A DNA stretch of 64,000 nt from Halobacteriovorax sp. DA5 (GCF_002903145.1 NZ_PPDJ01000008.1:286219-350218), one strand, 5' to 3'; shown: positions 35,149-44,457, counted from the first letter of the stretch. Notes: a model not told the origin generated them from the letters alone. Program-made: numbers and translations.

Positions 35149-36172
35149 TAATGATCGCCTAAGGGCCATTATTTTTGGATTATTTGTCATCTCTTCGATG
35201 ATACTTTTCTTTGTATTTCCGCGAGTCGCAACGCCACTTTTAGTTTGTTATGTACTTACCTTAATTCTAAATCCACTTCTGTTGTTTTTTGAAAGGTTTG
35301 GAATTAATCGAACTGCATCGTCAGCACTTGTTGTTATTTTACTTCTTTTTTTAACAATCTATCCAATTGTAAAGGTAACACCTTTAATGGTTAGCGAAGT
35401 TAATAATCTAGAAGTATATATTCCAAAAGTAGAAAGCTTTCTTAAGTCACTCTATTCGCAACTACAGGCATTTGTAGCGGAGCGAACAGGCTACCACTTA
35501 AGTAGTGGATATCTTCTTCAATCAATGAATTTTATAAAAGATGAATTCAGTGCTTTTGTTCTACTTGTTCCAAAGTATCTAGGCTCGGCTTTAGAGTTGA
35601 TTTTCATCGTTCCTTTATTTTTATTTTTCACATTGAAGGATATGAGAAATTTTAGAGAGCGTATAACAAGACTCTTGCCAAACAAGTACTTTGAAAAACT
35701 TTATCACCTATCGTTTCAATTTAATCGCCAGATTGGTGATTATATTTTAGCAAAAGTAATTGAGGCCAGTATTCTTGGAATAATAATTTTTACGGGCCTA
35801 TTTTTTCTCGATATTAGATTTTCTCTTTTATTCGGCTTACTGGCTGCGGTAACAAATATTATTCCTTATTTAGGGCCAGTATTTGGTGCTATTCCTGCAT
35901 TTATTTTCATCGCAGCTGAATATGGAATGGGAACTCACTTTGGTGGAGCCCTTATCCTTTATTTAGTCGCTAACGTTATTGATATTGCGATTGTATTTCC
36001 ACTTCTAGTATCGAAGATTGTAGACCTACACCCAGTACTTGTTGTTGTTAGTGTTATCCTTGGTTCACAGTTATTAGGGATCACAGGAATGATCATTTCA
36101 ATACCTCTTGCGGCAGCAGTAAAATTACTTATAAATCAGATGCTTAAGGACGTATACGAAGAGCGTTATTAG
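35141..36172 (+). CDS. AI-2E/PerM-family membrane protein
   Basis: The 343-residue protein has about eight membrane helices: a pair near 10-80, then a soluble segment (VNNLEVYIPKVESFLKSLYS), then helices from 150 on. The family block FNRQIGDYILAKVIEASILGII, then LLAAVTNIIPYLGPVFGAIPA near 240-260, is diagnostic. Members export small molecules or ions; the substrate here cannot be read. It overlaps the cNMP-binding gene and is followed 51 bases later by the BamD-like gene. Confidence 0.9.
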   Translation: MTSNDRLRAIIFGLFVISSMILFFVFPRVATPLLVCYVLTLILNPLLLFFERFGINRTASSALVVILLLFLTIYPIVKVTPLMVSEVNNLEVYIPKVESFLKSLYSQLQAFVAERTGYHLSSGYLLQSMNFIKDEFSAFVLLVPKYLGSALELIFIVPLFLFFTLKDMRNFRERITRLLPNKYFEKLYHLSFQFNRQIGDYILAKVIEASILGIIIFTGLFFLDIRFSLLFGLLAAVTNIIPYLGPVFGAIPAFIFIAAEYGMGTHFGGALILYLVANVIDIAIVFPLLVSKIVDLHPVLVVVSVILGSQLLGITGMIISIPLAAAVKLLINQMLKDVYEERY

Positions 36173-36223
36173 CTTTGACGGGCCTTGCTAGAAAGTGCTA
36201 GAATTGCCTCTATAGGGGGCAAT

Positions 36224-36961
36224 GTGCACAAACTCATTTCAATCATATTTATTCTACTGATGACATCATGCGCAGTTAATCGTCCGCAAGGAAGTACTGA
36301 AGCAGAGGTTCTCTACAAAGAAGCAGAGAGATTAGTAAAATCTGAACGCTATATCATGGCGCTAGAAAAACTTAATAAAATCAAATCTCAATACCCATAT
36401 AGTTACTATGCAACTTCTGCAGAACTTATGCAGGCAGATATTCTTTATAAACAAGAAAATTATGAAGAAGCTGCAGCCGCTTACTTATTGTTTAAGGATT
36501 TCCATCCTAAGCACCCTAAAATGGATTATGTGACTTTCAAAATTGCCGAAGCATATTATAAGCAAAAGCCATCAACTTTTGATCGTGACCTAACTCCAGC
36601 GAAACAAGCAATTAAGTACTTCAATGAATTAAGAAGTCTATATCCACAATCCGAATATCTAAAAGATGCCAGAGAAAAGATTGATGAATGTTATAAAATG
36701 ATTAAGGACAAAGAATTATATATTGCTAATTTTTATTACAAAACTAAAGACTGGCAATCGGCTTCTTTCCGTTATGAACAATTACTTGCACAGTTTAACG
36801 ATGATGAAGTGAAAAGACTTGCAAGTGATCGCCTTGTCACTATTGGTCTAAAAGGTATTAGACCAGACCTATGTGAATTAGTTTTTAAAAATTATCGCTA
36901 CTTATACAAAGACAAAGATCTTTCTAATTTAAAGAAAGATGTTAAAAAGTGTTTAGAATAG
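36224..36961 (+). CDS. bamD: BamD-like outer-membrane assembly lipoprotein
   Basis: The protein has 245 residues from a GTG at 36224, which has AGGGGG about 6 bases upstream; the frame is open further back. A lipoprotein signal ends LLMTSC (Cys near 16). TPR-like repeats follow: EAERLVKSERYIMALEKLNK, PYSYYATSAELMQADILYKQ, NYEEAAAAYLLFKDFHPKHP, and LRSLYPQSEYLKDAREKIDEC. This is the BamD/YfiO arrangement, with its role in the Bam complex that inserts barrel proteins. Other Bam genes are not in the window. Confidence 0.82.
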   Translation: MHKLISIIFILLMTSCAVNRPQGSTEAEVLYKEAERLVKSERYIMALEKLNKIKSQYPYSYYATSAELMQADILYKQENYEEAAAAYLLFKDFHPKHPKMDYVTFKIAEAYYKQKPSTFDRDLTPAKQAIKYFNELRSLYPQSEYLKDAREKIDECYKMIKDKELYIANFYYKTKDWQSASFRYEQLLAQFNDDEVKRLASDRLVTIGLKGIRPDLCELVFKNYRYLYKDKDLSNLKKDVKKCLE

Positions 36962-36973
36962 GGGACTTTCACC

Positions 36974-37705
36974 ATGATGAAATCTTTTGAACAAGAAAAA
37001 TTATCAAAGAAGGCAAAAGTCGCTTTTGAAAATCGTGAATATAATAAAGCGATTTCAATCTATAACGAGCTTTTAGAAATTGATGCTAAAGATGCTGATG
37101 CACTTTTTAATATCGCTAATATTTTTCACTTAACAGGTGAGATATCAAAAGCGATTAAAGCTTTTAAAAAGGTTTTAGAAGTAAGACCGGATCATACAGA
37201 TGCGGCAGTAAGTTTATCAGTTCTCTACAATGATATTGGTCAATATGAAGAGGCGAGTAAGATTTTTCAGATTGCTTCTCAGAAAGTTAAAGTAAACTCG
37301 AAGAGTGCTGAACTTAACGATAATCATATTGATAGGAAATTTGCTATTAAGCACTATGAACTTGCTGATCTATATTTAACATATAATCGCTACGATGAAG
37401 CATTATTTGAATATGGAAAGGTTCTTAAGCTCGATCCTTCAAATCTAGAAGCTAGAGTAAAGATGGCCAAGGTTTATGCGAAGAAAGGCTTCGTTAATAA
37501 ATCTTTTGAAGAGCTATCAAATCTAAAGAATGAAAGACCTGACTATCTTCCAGGTAGAATTGCTCTAGGTGTTCTACACTATGGTAAAGGGGATATCCTA
37601 AGTGCGACAAGTGAATGGGAAAAAGTAATTTCTGTTGATCCTCTTAATAGCGAAGCGCAAATGTATTTAAACTTTGCAAAGAACGCAACTGAAACAACTC
37701 TTTAA
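36974..37705 (+). CDS. TPR-repeat protein
   Basis: The 243-residue cytosolic protein is built of five or six TPR units (AKVAFENREYNKAISIYNEL, ADALFNIANIFHLTGEISKA, YELADLYLTYNRYDEALFEY, LPGRIALGVLHYGKGDILSA). It has no signal peptide or catalytic domain. It lies 12 bases after the BamD-like gene and closes the unit, being followed by a terminator. It probably mediates protein contacts. Confidence 0.85.
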   Translation: MMKSFEQEKLSKKAKVAFENREYNKAISIYNELLEIDAKDADALFNIANIFHLTGEISKAIKAFKKVLEVRPDHTDAAVSLSVLYNDIGQYEEASKIFQIASQKVKVNSKSAELNDNHIDRKFAIKHYELADLYLTYNRYDEALFEYGKVLKLDPSNLEARVKMAKVYAKKGFVNKSFEELSNLKNERPDYLPGRIALGVLHYGKGDILSATSEWEKVISVDPLNSEAQMYLNFAKNATETTL

Positions 37706-37731
37706 AATTATCTAAAATTTAAAAATAAAAA

Positions 37732-37757
37732 AAGCACCATTACTGGTGCTTTTCTTT
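37732..37757. terminator. Bidirectional terminator between the TPR gene and fliW
   Basis: AAGCACC (37732-37738), loop ATTACT, GGTGCTT (37745-37751). It has an A run before and a T-rich run after, so it serves both converging units. Confidence 0.8.
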
Positions 37758-37784
37758 TATATGATTTCTTTTTGGGAAATTGAA

Positions 37785-38339
37785 TTAAGCTTCTGCTGAG
37801 TGATCAACTGAAGTTTCTGTTGAAGAAGATTGCTCAACAACAGTTGGCTCAGTAGCAACACTTACATTTGTACGAACTGAATCATCAGAGTGGAAATTCA
37901 TGATCGACTTTTTTAATGCATTGTACATTTCAAATTTAACTTCAAGCTTGTTGTCTTGAAGAACAATTTGACGAGCTTTATGTGAATCATTGTTAATAAT
38001 GATTGGTGCCTTAAGGTTTGCAGACATTTGAGTTACATCCGTAGGAATCGTTAGGATTGTATAAACGCTTGCATTAGAAAGGTTTTCTAGTTTTAGGCTA
38101 TTTAGCTCAGCCGGTAGTAGGCTTATTGAATAATCATCTTTAAAAATTTTTGGCTCAATGATTGGGAATGCTGTTGCACCGTCATCAGTTGATTGTAGCC
38201 ATAGGATTAGAGTTTGATCGCCTGGATCAACAACAAAGAAATCCTTAAGGTTTTCAAAACCAAGAATACCTTCTTCGAACTTGATGATATCTTTATTGTT
38301 TACTTCTAATTCCCCAAATCGTGTTGTGCTTACTTTCAC
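37785..38339 (-). CDS. fliW: Flagellar assembly factor FliW
   Basis: The 184-residue protein has the FliW core in the first 135 residues (KVSTTRFGELEVNNKDIIKF, GILGFENLKDFFVVD, ILTIPTDVTQMSANLKAPIIIN). FliW binds flagellin and CsrA alternately, so translation of flagellin follows filament need. A Ser/Thr/Glu-rich tail of about 45 residues extends past the usual length. It lies downstream of csrA, 77 bases apart, at the end of the flagellar region. Confidence 0.94.
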   Translation of the reverse strand: MKVSTTRFGELEVNNKDIIKFEEGILGFENLKDFFVVDPGDQTLILWLQSTDDGATAFPIIEPKIFKDDYSISLLPAELNSLKLENLSNASVYTILTIPTDVTQMSANLKAPIIINNDSHKARQIVLQDNKLEVKFEMYNALKKSIMNFHSDDSVRTNVSVATEPTVVEQSSSTETSVDHSAEA

Positions 38340-38416
38340 TGTCGTTCCTCCGAATTCAAGTTAAAGAACTTGATAACAGATTTTAGCAGTCGTAGGGGCA
38401 AAAGAGCAAGCGGAAT

Positions 38417-38650
38417 TTATTTCTTGTTGCGCAACGCATCCGTTAAGTCACTCAGACTTTCTGGGCCAGCTTGGGAAGCTTCGTAATTTTGTTCCTGGAT
38501 AGCTTTATAGACTTCTTCGCGGTGAATTTTCGTTTCTTTTGGGGCCTTTATACCAAGACGAACTTGTTTGCCTTTAATTTGCACAACGACAATCTTAATA
38601 TGATCGTCGATCGCTATACTTTCCCCTAGCTTCCTTGTTAAAACCAGCAT
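38417..38650 (-). CDS. csrA: Carbon storage regulator CsrA
   Basis: The 77-residue protein begins MLVLTRKLGESIAIDD and keeps the RNA-binding strands and the GIKAPKETKIHREEVY block with the key Arg. It binds GGA in mRNA hairpins and represses translation. A C-terminal tail of about 20 residues extends past the E. coli length, as in the FliW-antagonised forms. FliW is encoded next. The leader carries a nested inverted repeat and GAGGATG at the ribosome binding site, suggesting autoregulation. Confidence 0.96.
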   Translation of the reverse strand: MLVLTRKLGESIAIDDHIKIVVVQIKGKQVRLGIKAPKETKIHREEVYKAIQEQNYEASQAGPESLSDLTDALRNKK

Positions 38651-38667
38651 TTCACATCCTCAATTTT

Positions 38668-38702
38668 GAACCGTCCTGATTCATCAGGTAATGGTTCATA
38701 TA
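38668..38702 (-). promoter_or_regulatory. csrA leader with nested inverted repeat and -10-like box
   Basis: On the minus strand, GAACC...GGTTC arms enclose CCTGA-TGAA-TCAGG (38668-38697). A TATATG box (38697-38702) abuts it, with TTGATT 17 bases further upstream. It could be an RNA hairpin or an operator. Confidence 0.4.
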
Positions 38703-38766
38703 TTATTCATAACTTTAAAAATCAAGTAAAAAATCAACTAAATAAAAAAAAAGTAGCAGCAGCGTG

Positions 38767-39804
38767 TTAGCGTAGAAAGTCCAATAGGTTCTTGTTTAAG
38801 AGCCCCTCGGAAGTTTTGTACGCTGTTTTTAAGATCTCTTGTTGACGCGTGATGTCTGAGAATAACTCAGTTACATCTGCATCGACGAGCTTGCTCTTTC
38901 TTTCCATATTGTCGATATTATTTGCTTCAATCGAGTTCACGTTGGCCATAACTGAACTTGCAACTGAACCTACACGTGTTCGCAATGTAACGAGACGTGT
39001 TACCGCTGTATCAAATTTTTCTAAAAGATTTTGAATTTGATCAGGGTCATTATTTTCTAGAGAGATAGCTAGAGAATCGAGTAGTCCAAAAATATTGGCC
39101 GATTCTTTATATTTTCCAGCATCTTCACTGATTGGTGCTGATGCAATCTCTCGGTTATTTTCATCGGACATAATTTCACGATTTTTACTTTTTTCTCGTG
39201 AATCTGCCATCTCGGGAAATTTCTCCAGAGGATGCTTAACTTGTGAATCTGTTTCTGATTCGGCCATAAAAACTTCCTTGCCGTGCAGGTTAACCTGAAC
39301 GAAAAAGTCTTTACCCACTTCAAGAGTGATATGACCATTATCTCCCTTGTACTCACCATTTTCATTAAATGGAGTATCGAGAGTTTTAAAGCCAGAGAAA
39401 ATATAGCGCTGTCCTACTCGTTTGTTAGCAATCGATAGGGCAAGGTTTCGAAGTTGGTGAACTTCGTTTGCAACGTTATTTCTCACATCTTCATTATAAA
39501 TATCTGAAGACTGTGCAATTGCAATCTCTTTGGCCTTTCCAAGAATATCTGTTAAATTTTCGAGAGCTTTCTCTGTGATATTTAATTGAAGAAGTGCAAA
39601 GTCTGCATTTCGCTTAAATTGAGAATTATCTTTAGTAACACTTGAGATTTGAAGTGCTTCAATATTTGCTGCAGGATTATCTGAAGGTTTACGCATACTC
39701 TTAAGAGTCGTTCCCTTCATTTGCAGGTCTTCCATCTTAGACTTGTGCTTGTTAAGCGTATGCCTAATTGAAAGAGTCGTTGAATTTTCTGACACTCTAG
39801 TCAT
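38767..39804 (-). CDS. flgL: Flagellar hook-filament junction protein FlgL
   Basis: The 345-residue protein has flagellin-type ends: N-terminal SIRHTLNKHKSKMEDLQ.. with GTTLKSMRKPSDNP near 30-43, and C-terminal RVGSVASSVMANVNSIEANN followed by VDADVTELFSDITRQQEILKTAYKTS. The gene order after flgK and the length identify FlgL (HAP3), not flagellin. It joins hook to filament and is exported by the flagellar type III apparatus. It lies 16 bases after flgK. Confidence 0.94.
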   Translation of the reverse strand: MTRVSENSTTLSIRHTLNKHKSKMEDLQMKGTTLKSMRKPSDNPAANIEALQISSVTKDNSQFKRNADFALLQLNITEKALENLTDILGKAKEIAIAQSSDIYNEDVRNNVANEVHQLRNLALSIANKRVGQRYIFSGFKTLDTPFNENGEYKGDNGHITLEVGKDFFVQVNLHGKEVFMAESETDSQVKHPLEKFPEMADSREKSKNREIMSDENNREIASAPISEDAGKYKESANIFGLLDSLAISLENNDPDQIQNLLEKFDTAVTRLVTLRTRVGSVASSVMANVNSIEANNIDNMERKSKLVDADVTELFSDITRQQEILKTAYKTSEGLLNKNLLDFLR

Positions 39805-39820
39805 TTTTCAATAATCCTAA

Positions 39821-41287
39821 TTACTGCTTAATTGATAAAACAGTATCAAACATTTCATTTGCAGTTTTCATTACTTTAGCAGCAGCTTCGTACGCGTGCT
39901 GGTACTTAATCATATTTGCCGCTTCTTCATCGATTGAAACACCACTAATTCTTTCGCGAATAGAATTCGCTTGTGCAAGAAGTCCCTCTGATTGTTCAGC
40001 ATCGAGTTTTGCCTTACCAGTTTCAAGTCCGACACTACCAACAGTTTTAAGATAATCTTCTTCTAATGTTGCTGTTCCGCCGGCCATTAATCTTTCGTGT
40101 TGTAGCTTAGAAATTGCAATGGCAACACGGTTATCCCCGGGGCTATTTGGTGATAGTGCCGTTGCGATATTAGATATATCTGATTTAATAGCATCACTTA
40201 AATCAATGTTAAGTGCAGCACCTTCTATTTTCATTGGTGTAGAGAAAAAGTTATTACCAGTTGTTGGACCTTTATTATCCATTGCAGCTGGGTTTCCATT
40301 AGCATCAGTTTGAATTTCACGATTCACATATCCTCTTCTATGGATAGCATTAACATAATTCATGAAATCATAAGCTGTCTGATCTAGTTTTTCTTTTAAT
40401 TGCTTGATGTCGTTATTACGAACTTTAATAACTGCACCTAGAGATCCACCTTGGAACTTTTCTGTGATCTGTTGACCTGAGCGGCTTTCCCAGAAGATTT
40501 CCATTGAACCATCTTGGCCATTTGTTGACTCATCTTTACCAAATACATATGTTCCAAGTTTTTGTGCTTGGGCAGCAGTAACAAGTGTACCAACCCCTGG
40601 AGATTGTACGTTATAATTTCCACGCTCATCTTGATAAGTATGAATTTTAATAATTTTCGATAGTTCTTTTACAGATACATCTCGCTGATCTCGAAGGTCT
40701 CCAGTTTCATCACCCGTTGCTTCAAGTTCTCTAATTTTTCTGTTTAGAAGTGCAATCGAATCAATATGTTGATTTGCATCCTTAACAGAGATTGCAATTT
40801 TATCATCAATACTCTTAGAGATTTCATCTAGAGTCTCTGCAATTCTTCTAAAGTCTTTTACGATTAGTTGAGCTTTGTCACGTACAACGGAACGTACTGT
40901 TTCGTTTTCTGGTTGATTCGCAAGATCACGAAAAGAGTTGAAGAAATTGTTAAGGATTTGATTTAATCCTTCATTATCGATTTCGTTAAAGATATCTTCA
41001 ACGCGACTCATTTGTTCAGCTCTGTTATTGTAGTACGATTCACTACTTTGACTATCTCGTAATTTTCTTTCAACGAATTTATCGTGAACACGATTAATAC
41101 TTTTAATTCTTGTACCACTACCAGTAATTAAACCATCTTTGATCAGTGGCATATTTGATTGTTGGTGAACACGTTGACGAGAGTAGCCTTCTGTATTTGC
41201 ATTGGAAATATTATGCGACGTCACCTCTAGTGATTTTTTAGAGGCGTTAAGTCCTGTATTCGCAATGTTTAACAGACGTGTAGACAA
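39821..41287 (-). CDS. flgK: Flagellar hook-associated protein FlgK
   Basis: The 488-residue protein (shorter than the 547 of E. coli) begins RLLNIANTGLNASKKSLEV with SHNISNANTEGYSRQRV, the rod/hook signature. It has the FlgK-specific LNQILNNFFNSFRDLANQPEN near 105-125. It ends SIDEEAANMIKYQHAYEAAAKVM, the C-terminal coiled-coil. It caps the hook before FlgL. The gene is 11 bases after the FlgN-like chaperone gene, its usual partner. Confidence 0.95.
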   Translation of the reverse strand: MSTRLLNIANTGLNASKKSLEVTSHNISNANTEGYSRQRVHQQSNMPLIKDGLITGSGTRIKSINRVHDKFVERKLRDSQSSESYYNNRAEQMSRVEDIFNEIDNEGLNQILNNFFNSFRDLANQPENETVRSVVRDKAQLIVKDFRRIAETLDEISKSIDDKIAISVKDANQHIDSIALLNRKIRELEATGDETGDLRDQRDVSVKELSKIIKIHTYQDERGNYNVQSPGVGTLVTAAQAQKLGTYVFGKDESTNGQDGSMEIFWESRSGQQITEKFQGGSLGAVIKVRNNDIKQLKEKLDQTAYDFMNYVNAIHRRGYVNREIQTDANGNPAAMDNKGPTTGNNFFSTPMKIEGAALNIDLSDAIKSDISNIATALSPNSPGDNRVAIAISKLQHERLMAGGTATLEEDYLKTVGSVGLETGKAKLDAEQSEGLLAQANSIRERISGVSIDEEAANMIKYQHAYEAAAKVMKTANEMFDTVLSIKQ

Positions 41288-41298
41288 ATAAGCTCCAA

Positions 41299-41802
41299 TT
41301 AGGGATTTCGCTCAAGCGATCTTTGCTGAGTGATACCCTTGGCATTATATGTAGATACTGTCTTAGTACCCATTGCACTTTCTCTAATCTCGCGAAGAGA
41401 GTTTAGCGCTTTGTTAATAAATAATTGGTTCTTCTTGTTTTGAGTTTGAATTTTTTCAATGATATCAACCAAAAGACCATTGAATCGAAAAAGATGTTTT
41501 CCTTCTTTTTCAGCTTCAAACTTTGAGAAAAAATCAATAAGATCTGTAATCGAATTAATTTTTAATTCTTTATAATCCCTTTGAATATTTGCAAGAATTT
41601 GATTTCTTGCTTTTTCATTTACTTCTATTTTTGAAATGATTCCTGACTTTTCAGCAACCTTTTCTTCTAGTTCATCTATCTTGCTATCAAGTAGGAGAGC
41701 GTACTCATCACAAGTTAAGTCAAATAGCTTGTAGTGAAGTTCACACTGTGACTTCCAGATATCTGTGATTTGAAAGTAATATGTAGCTAGTTGCGTTTTC
41801 AT
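41299..41802 (-). CDS. flgN: FlgN-like flagellar export chaperone
   Basis: The 167-residue helical protein has the FlgN pattern: a long coiled coil (LDSKIDELEEKVAEKSGIIS near 36-55) and a C-terminal segment (STYNAKGITQQRSLERNP) that in FlgN binds FlgK and FlgL. Sequence similarity in this family is low, so identity leans on position between flgM and flgK. Its ATG overlaps the flgM stop by one base. Confidence 0.8.
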   Translation of the reverse strand: MKTQLATYYFQITDIWKSQCELHYKLFDLTCDEYALLLDSKIDELEEKVAEKSGIISKIEVNEKARNQILANIQRDYKELKINSITDLIDFFSKFEAEKEGKHLFRFNGLLVDIIEKIQTQNKKNQLFINKALNSLREIRESAMGTKTVSTYNAKGITQQRSLERNP

Positions 41803-42134
41803 TATACTCCGAACTCTTCCCCAAGAATTTTGTCTGCCATTTTGTCGTAATCCATTTTGTAGTTACCACCTTGGATTTGCGCTTTAAGTGCAGCAATTTT
41901 TGCAGAGTTATCAATCTCGGGAGCTGCATCAACAGCTTTCTTGATGTGAGCAAAGTCTTTTACAGCATCTGGAATAGAAACTCTGGCATCATTTCTTGTT
42001 TGGTTATCGATGTAAGCTTTTTGAGCGATCGTATTTCTTTGAACTGGAGCTTGCTTTTGGATCTCTTGCGATCTATCGGCCGTAGTCTTAGCATTTGGAA
42101 AGAAACTTGATCTCGTATTTGTTACACTACTCAT
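41802..42134 (-). CDS. flgM: Anti-sigma-28 factor FlgM
   Basis: The 110-residue protein has a disordered N-terminal half and the FlgM C-terminal block SAKIAALKAQIQGGNYKMDY followed by KMADKILGEEF (about 80-110), which binds FliA (sigma-28). It holds late flagellar genes off until it is exported through the finished hook. It overlaps flgJ by 8 bases and flgN by one. Confidence 0.9.
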   Translation of the reverse strand: MSSVTNTRSSFFPNAKTTADRSQEIQKQAPVQRNTIAQKAYIDNQTRNDARVSIPDAVKDFAHIKKAVDAAPEIDNSAKIAALKAQIQGGNYKMDYDKMADKILGEEFGV

Positions 42135-42570
42135 ACTTTACTCCAATTTGTTTTGCCTGCTTCATTGCTATTCCTTGAGAAGGTTGAGTTGGTCCCTCTT
42201 CAATGCGAATTTGGTTCTGTGCATACTTATTTTTATTGTCCAAATAATTCTGATAATTCTGTTCATTCCTCATATGCTTTGGATAAATCTCATTCAAAAT
42301 CATCTTCTGTATTTGGCTGTCTTCTTTAACAAGTGCTTTAGCACGTTCACTTGTTATTAGACCGTTATAGAAATTACCTGCTGTACTTTGTACGCCACTG
42401 TTAAGTGACTTAGTCATTTCTTTAACCATTAACTCGTTAAATTGTGCTTCAAGCCCTTGGGCAGCACCTTTGATCTCTTCAGGAATATAGTTTTCAGAAT
42501 TTACAGGACGAACAGAATTTTGTGCATTTCTGTTTTGAATTTGTGGTCTATGAATTTTGATTTCATTCAT
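42127..42570 (-). CDS. flgJ: FlgJ-type rod-binding protein without hydrolase domain
   Basis: The protein has 147 residues from the ATG at 42570, with AGGA 8 bases upstream; a TTG further back is less likely. It has the rod-binding core EIKGAAQGLEAQFNELMVKE near 35-55 and SERAKALVKEDSQIQKMILN near 90-110. It lacks the C-terminal muramidase of E. coli FlgJ, so peptidoglycan must be opened by another enzyme. It lies between flgI and flgM. Confidence 0.85.
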   Translation of the reverse strand: MNEIKIHRPQIQNRNAQNSVRPVNSENYIPEEIKGAAQGLEAQFNELMVKEMTKSLNSGVQSTAGNFYNGLITSERAKALVKEDSQIQKMILNEIYPKHMRNEQNYQNYLDNKNKYAQNQIRIEEGPTQPSQGIAMKQAKQIGVKYE

Positions 42571-42699
42571 AATACTCATCCTGAGTTTCTGGCCGCTCAA
42601 TCCTTGAAAAGCCCATTATCATTAATATTTTAACATTTTTTTTAGTTTTTTTATACCTAGCCTAAAAAAATGGTAAAAAATGCTATTTGACATTGAAAG

Positions 42700-43704
42700 T
42701 TAAATTAGCTCAATTTCTCCAACTAGGGCACCGTTTCTCTTAAGTGCTTGAAAAATCGAAATCAGATCTTCAGGTGTGGCCCCTAATGCATTCAAGCTTT
42801 TAACGAGATCATTTAGTGTAGTAGTCTTGTCAACTAGTCGTACATTTCCTTCACTCGTATCTTTCTTTTTGTCATTTACTTGAATATTTAAACCACCATG
42901 AGAAATTGCAACAGCTTTAACTGCAATATCTCCACCAGCTACAATTGTACCTGTTCTCTCGTTGATGATAATCTTCGCAATGCGATCCGTATGAACTTTA
43001 AAGTTTTCGATGATTGCTAGAAGTTGTACAATTTTTCTTTGGTACTGTATTGGTACAATAATATCAACAGTATTTGAGTCCTTTGCTATGGCATATTTTC
43101 CACCTAGCTCTTGATTAATTGTTTTTTCAATTCTAGCAGCTGTTGTGAAGTCTGGACTTTTCAGTGCTAATCGCAGTGATTTCTTCTTATCAAAATCTAA
43201 TTGTAGCTCGCGCTCAACAATTGCTCCTTGAGGAATAAGTCCTGTCGTAGCAAATTTTTTACCGTTTTCTAAACCACCAATTGAAATTGATCCATTTGCT
43301 ACAGCATATACGTTTCCATCACCACCTTTAAGAGGAGTAATAAGAAGTGTTCCACCTGCTAATGAAGAAGCATCACCAATAGATGAAACTTTAACATCCA
43401 TTTTTTGACCAACTCTACTAAAAGACGGAAGTTCAGCTGTAACAATTACGGCAGCTACATTCTTTGAACTAATTTCATTTTGTGGGTTAAGTCCAAGTTT
43501 TTGGAACATACGCTTTAGAGATGTATTAGTTACTTCACCACCACCATCACCGGTTCCATTTAATCCTACGACTAAACCGTAACCAACGATCGGATTGTTT
43601 CGGACGCCTTTAACATCGACAAGATCTTTTAAACGGCTCATTTTGGCTTCAATATGTGTTCCAAAAGATAGAAGAATAAGACCAAAGATTAACTTTTTAA
43701 ACAT
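42700..43704 (-). CDS. flgI: Flagellar P-ring protein FlgI
   Basis: The protein has 334 residues from the ATG at 43704 (GAGG 6 bases upstream; the TTG just before is rejected). It has a Sec signal (LIFGLILLSFGTHIEA) and then RLKDLVDVKGVRNNPIVGYG, VGLNGTGDG and the late LNALGATPEDLISIFQALKR, all conserved in FlgI. It forms the P ring in the peptidoglycan layer. FlgA, encoded two genes upstream, is its assembly chaperone. It ends with ALVGEIELI. Confidence 0.96.
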   Translation of the reverse strand: MFKKLIFGLILLSFGTHIEAKMSRLKDLVDVKGVRNNPIVGYGLVVGLNGTGDGGGEVTNTSLKRMFQKLGLNPQNEISSKNVAAVIVTAELPSFSRVGQKMDVKVSSIGDASSLAGGTLLITPLKGGDGNVYAVANGSISIGGLENGKKFATTGLIPQGAIVERELQLDFDKKKSLRLALKSPDFTTAARIEKTINQELGGKYAIAKDSNTVDIIVPIQYQRKIVQLLAIIENFKVHTDRIAKIIINERTGTIVAGGDIAVKAVAISHGGLNIQVNDKKKDTSEGNVRLVDKTTTLNDLVKSLNALGATPEDLISIFQALKRNGALVGEIELI

Positions 43705-43707
43705 CAA

Positions 43708-44457
43708 TTACCTCAATACCGTTACAGAGCTTTCTAAGAATTTTGTTGAATCAATTGTGTCGTCTTCATTAATATCTTTACGCGATATTAATGCTTGTAA
43801 CTCAACAAGGTGTTTACGATTTTTAAATAAAACATTTTTTTGACCGCGAACAAGTAAGTGGTCACGGCTAATCTCTTCGACAATTACTCCTGAGATTTTG
43901 TCGTGAACTTTGTTAGATGCACTCATGTCTTCGCCCTCTTCAGCAGTTGTGTTAGCTTGGGCCTGACCTGGTGTTGTAGTCTGTGTTGTACTTTCTGGAG
44001 TTTGTCCACCAAGAGAAGGTACTGGAGGGAAAGCTCTTTTTAGTTCCATCGTGATGTCATTTTTAAGACGAGTTTGCACATTTACTAAAATAATATCACC
44101 ATTTCTCTTCCACTTGTTTTTAGTAAATAGATAGTTCTCATTTCCGTTTCCGGCCCAAAGGCTACCGGTGTTTCCTTGATCATGGAAGCTATTAGCGGTT
44201 ACTCTTTTTGGTTGTGCTGCTATTTGATTGTTGTTGTACTTTCTTTGCACCTGAGGTGTCATATTTGGCGTATTTGAAGAAGTCTTCCTTCTGTCAGGGT
44301 AAGAGTTTCGATATTGGTCAAATGTATTATCAACATTTGCTCTTTTTTGTTCAAGCTCTCTTTGGTTAACCCCGTCAAGCTCGTTGTACATTTTGTTAAT
44401 GTAGTTAGCACAAGATGTTGTTAATAGTGCTAATGTTAAAAATAAAATTTTTCTCAT
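43708..44457 (-). CDS. flgH: Flagellar L-ring lipoprotein FlgH
   Basis: The 249-residue lipoprotein (lipobox LLTTSC, Cys near 16) has the FlgH features GSLWAGNGNENYLFTKNKWKRNGDIILVNV near 95-125 and the C-terminal GVIVEEISRDHLLVRGQKNV block. An insert rich in Thr, Gln and Pro lies in the middle (about 150-175). It forms the outer-membrane bushing of the rod. It overlaps flgA by 4 bases and lies 3 bases before flgI. Confidence 0.93.
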   Translation of the reverse strand: MRKILFLTLALLTTSCANYINKMYNELDGVNQRELEQKRANVDNTFDQYRNSYPDRRKTSSNTPNMTPQVQRKYNNNQIAAQPKRVTANSFHDQGNTGSLWAGNGNENYLFTKNKWKRNGDIILVNVQTRLKNDITMELKRAFPPVPSLGGQTPESTTQTTTPGQAQANTTAEEGEDMSASNKVHDKISGVIVEEISRDHLLVRGQKNVLFKNRKHLVELQALISRKDINEDDTIDSTKFLESSVTVLR

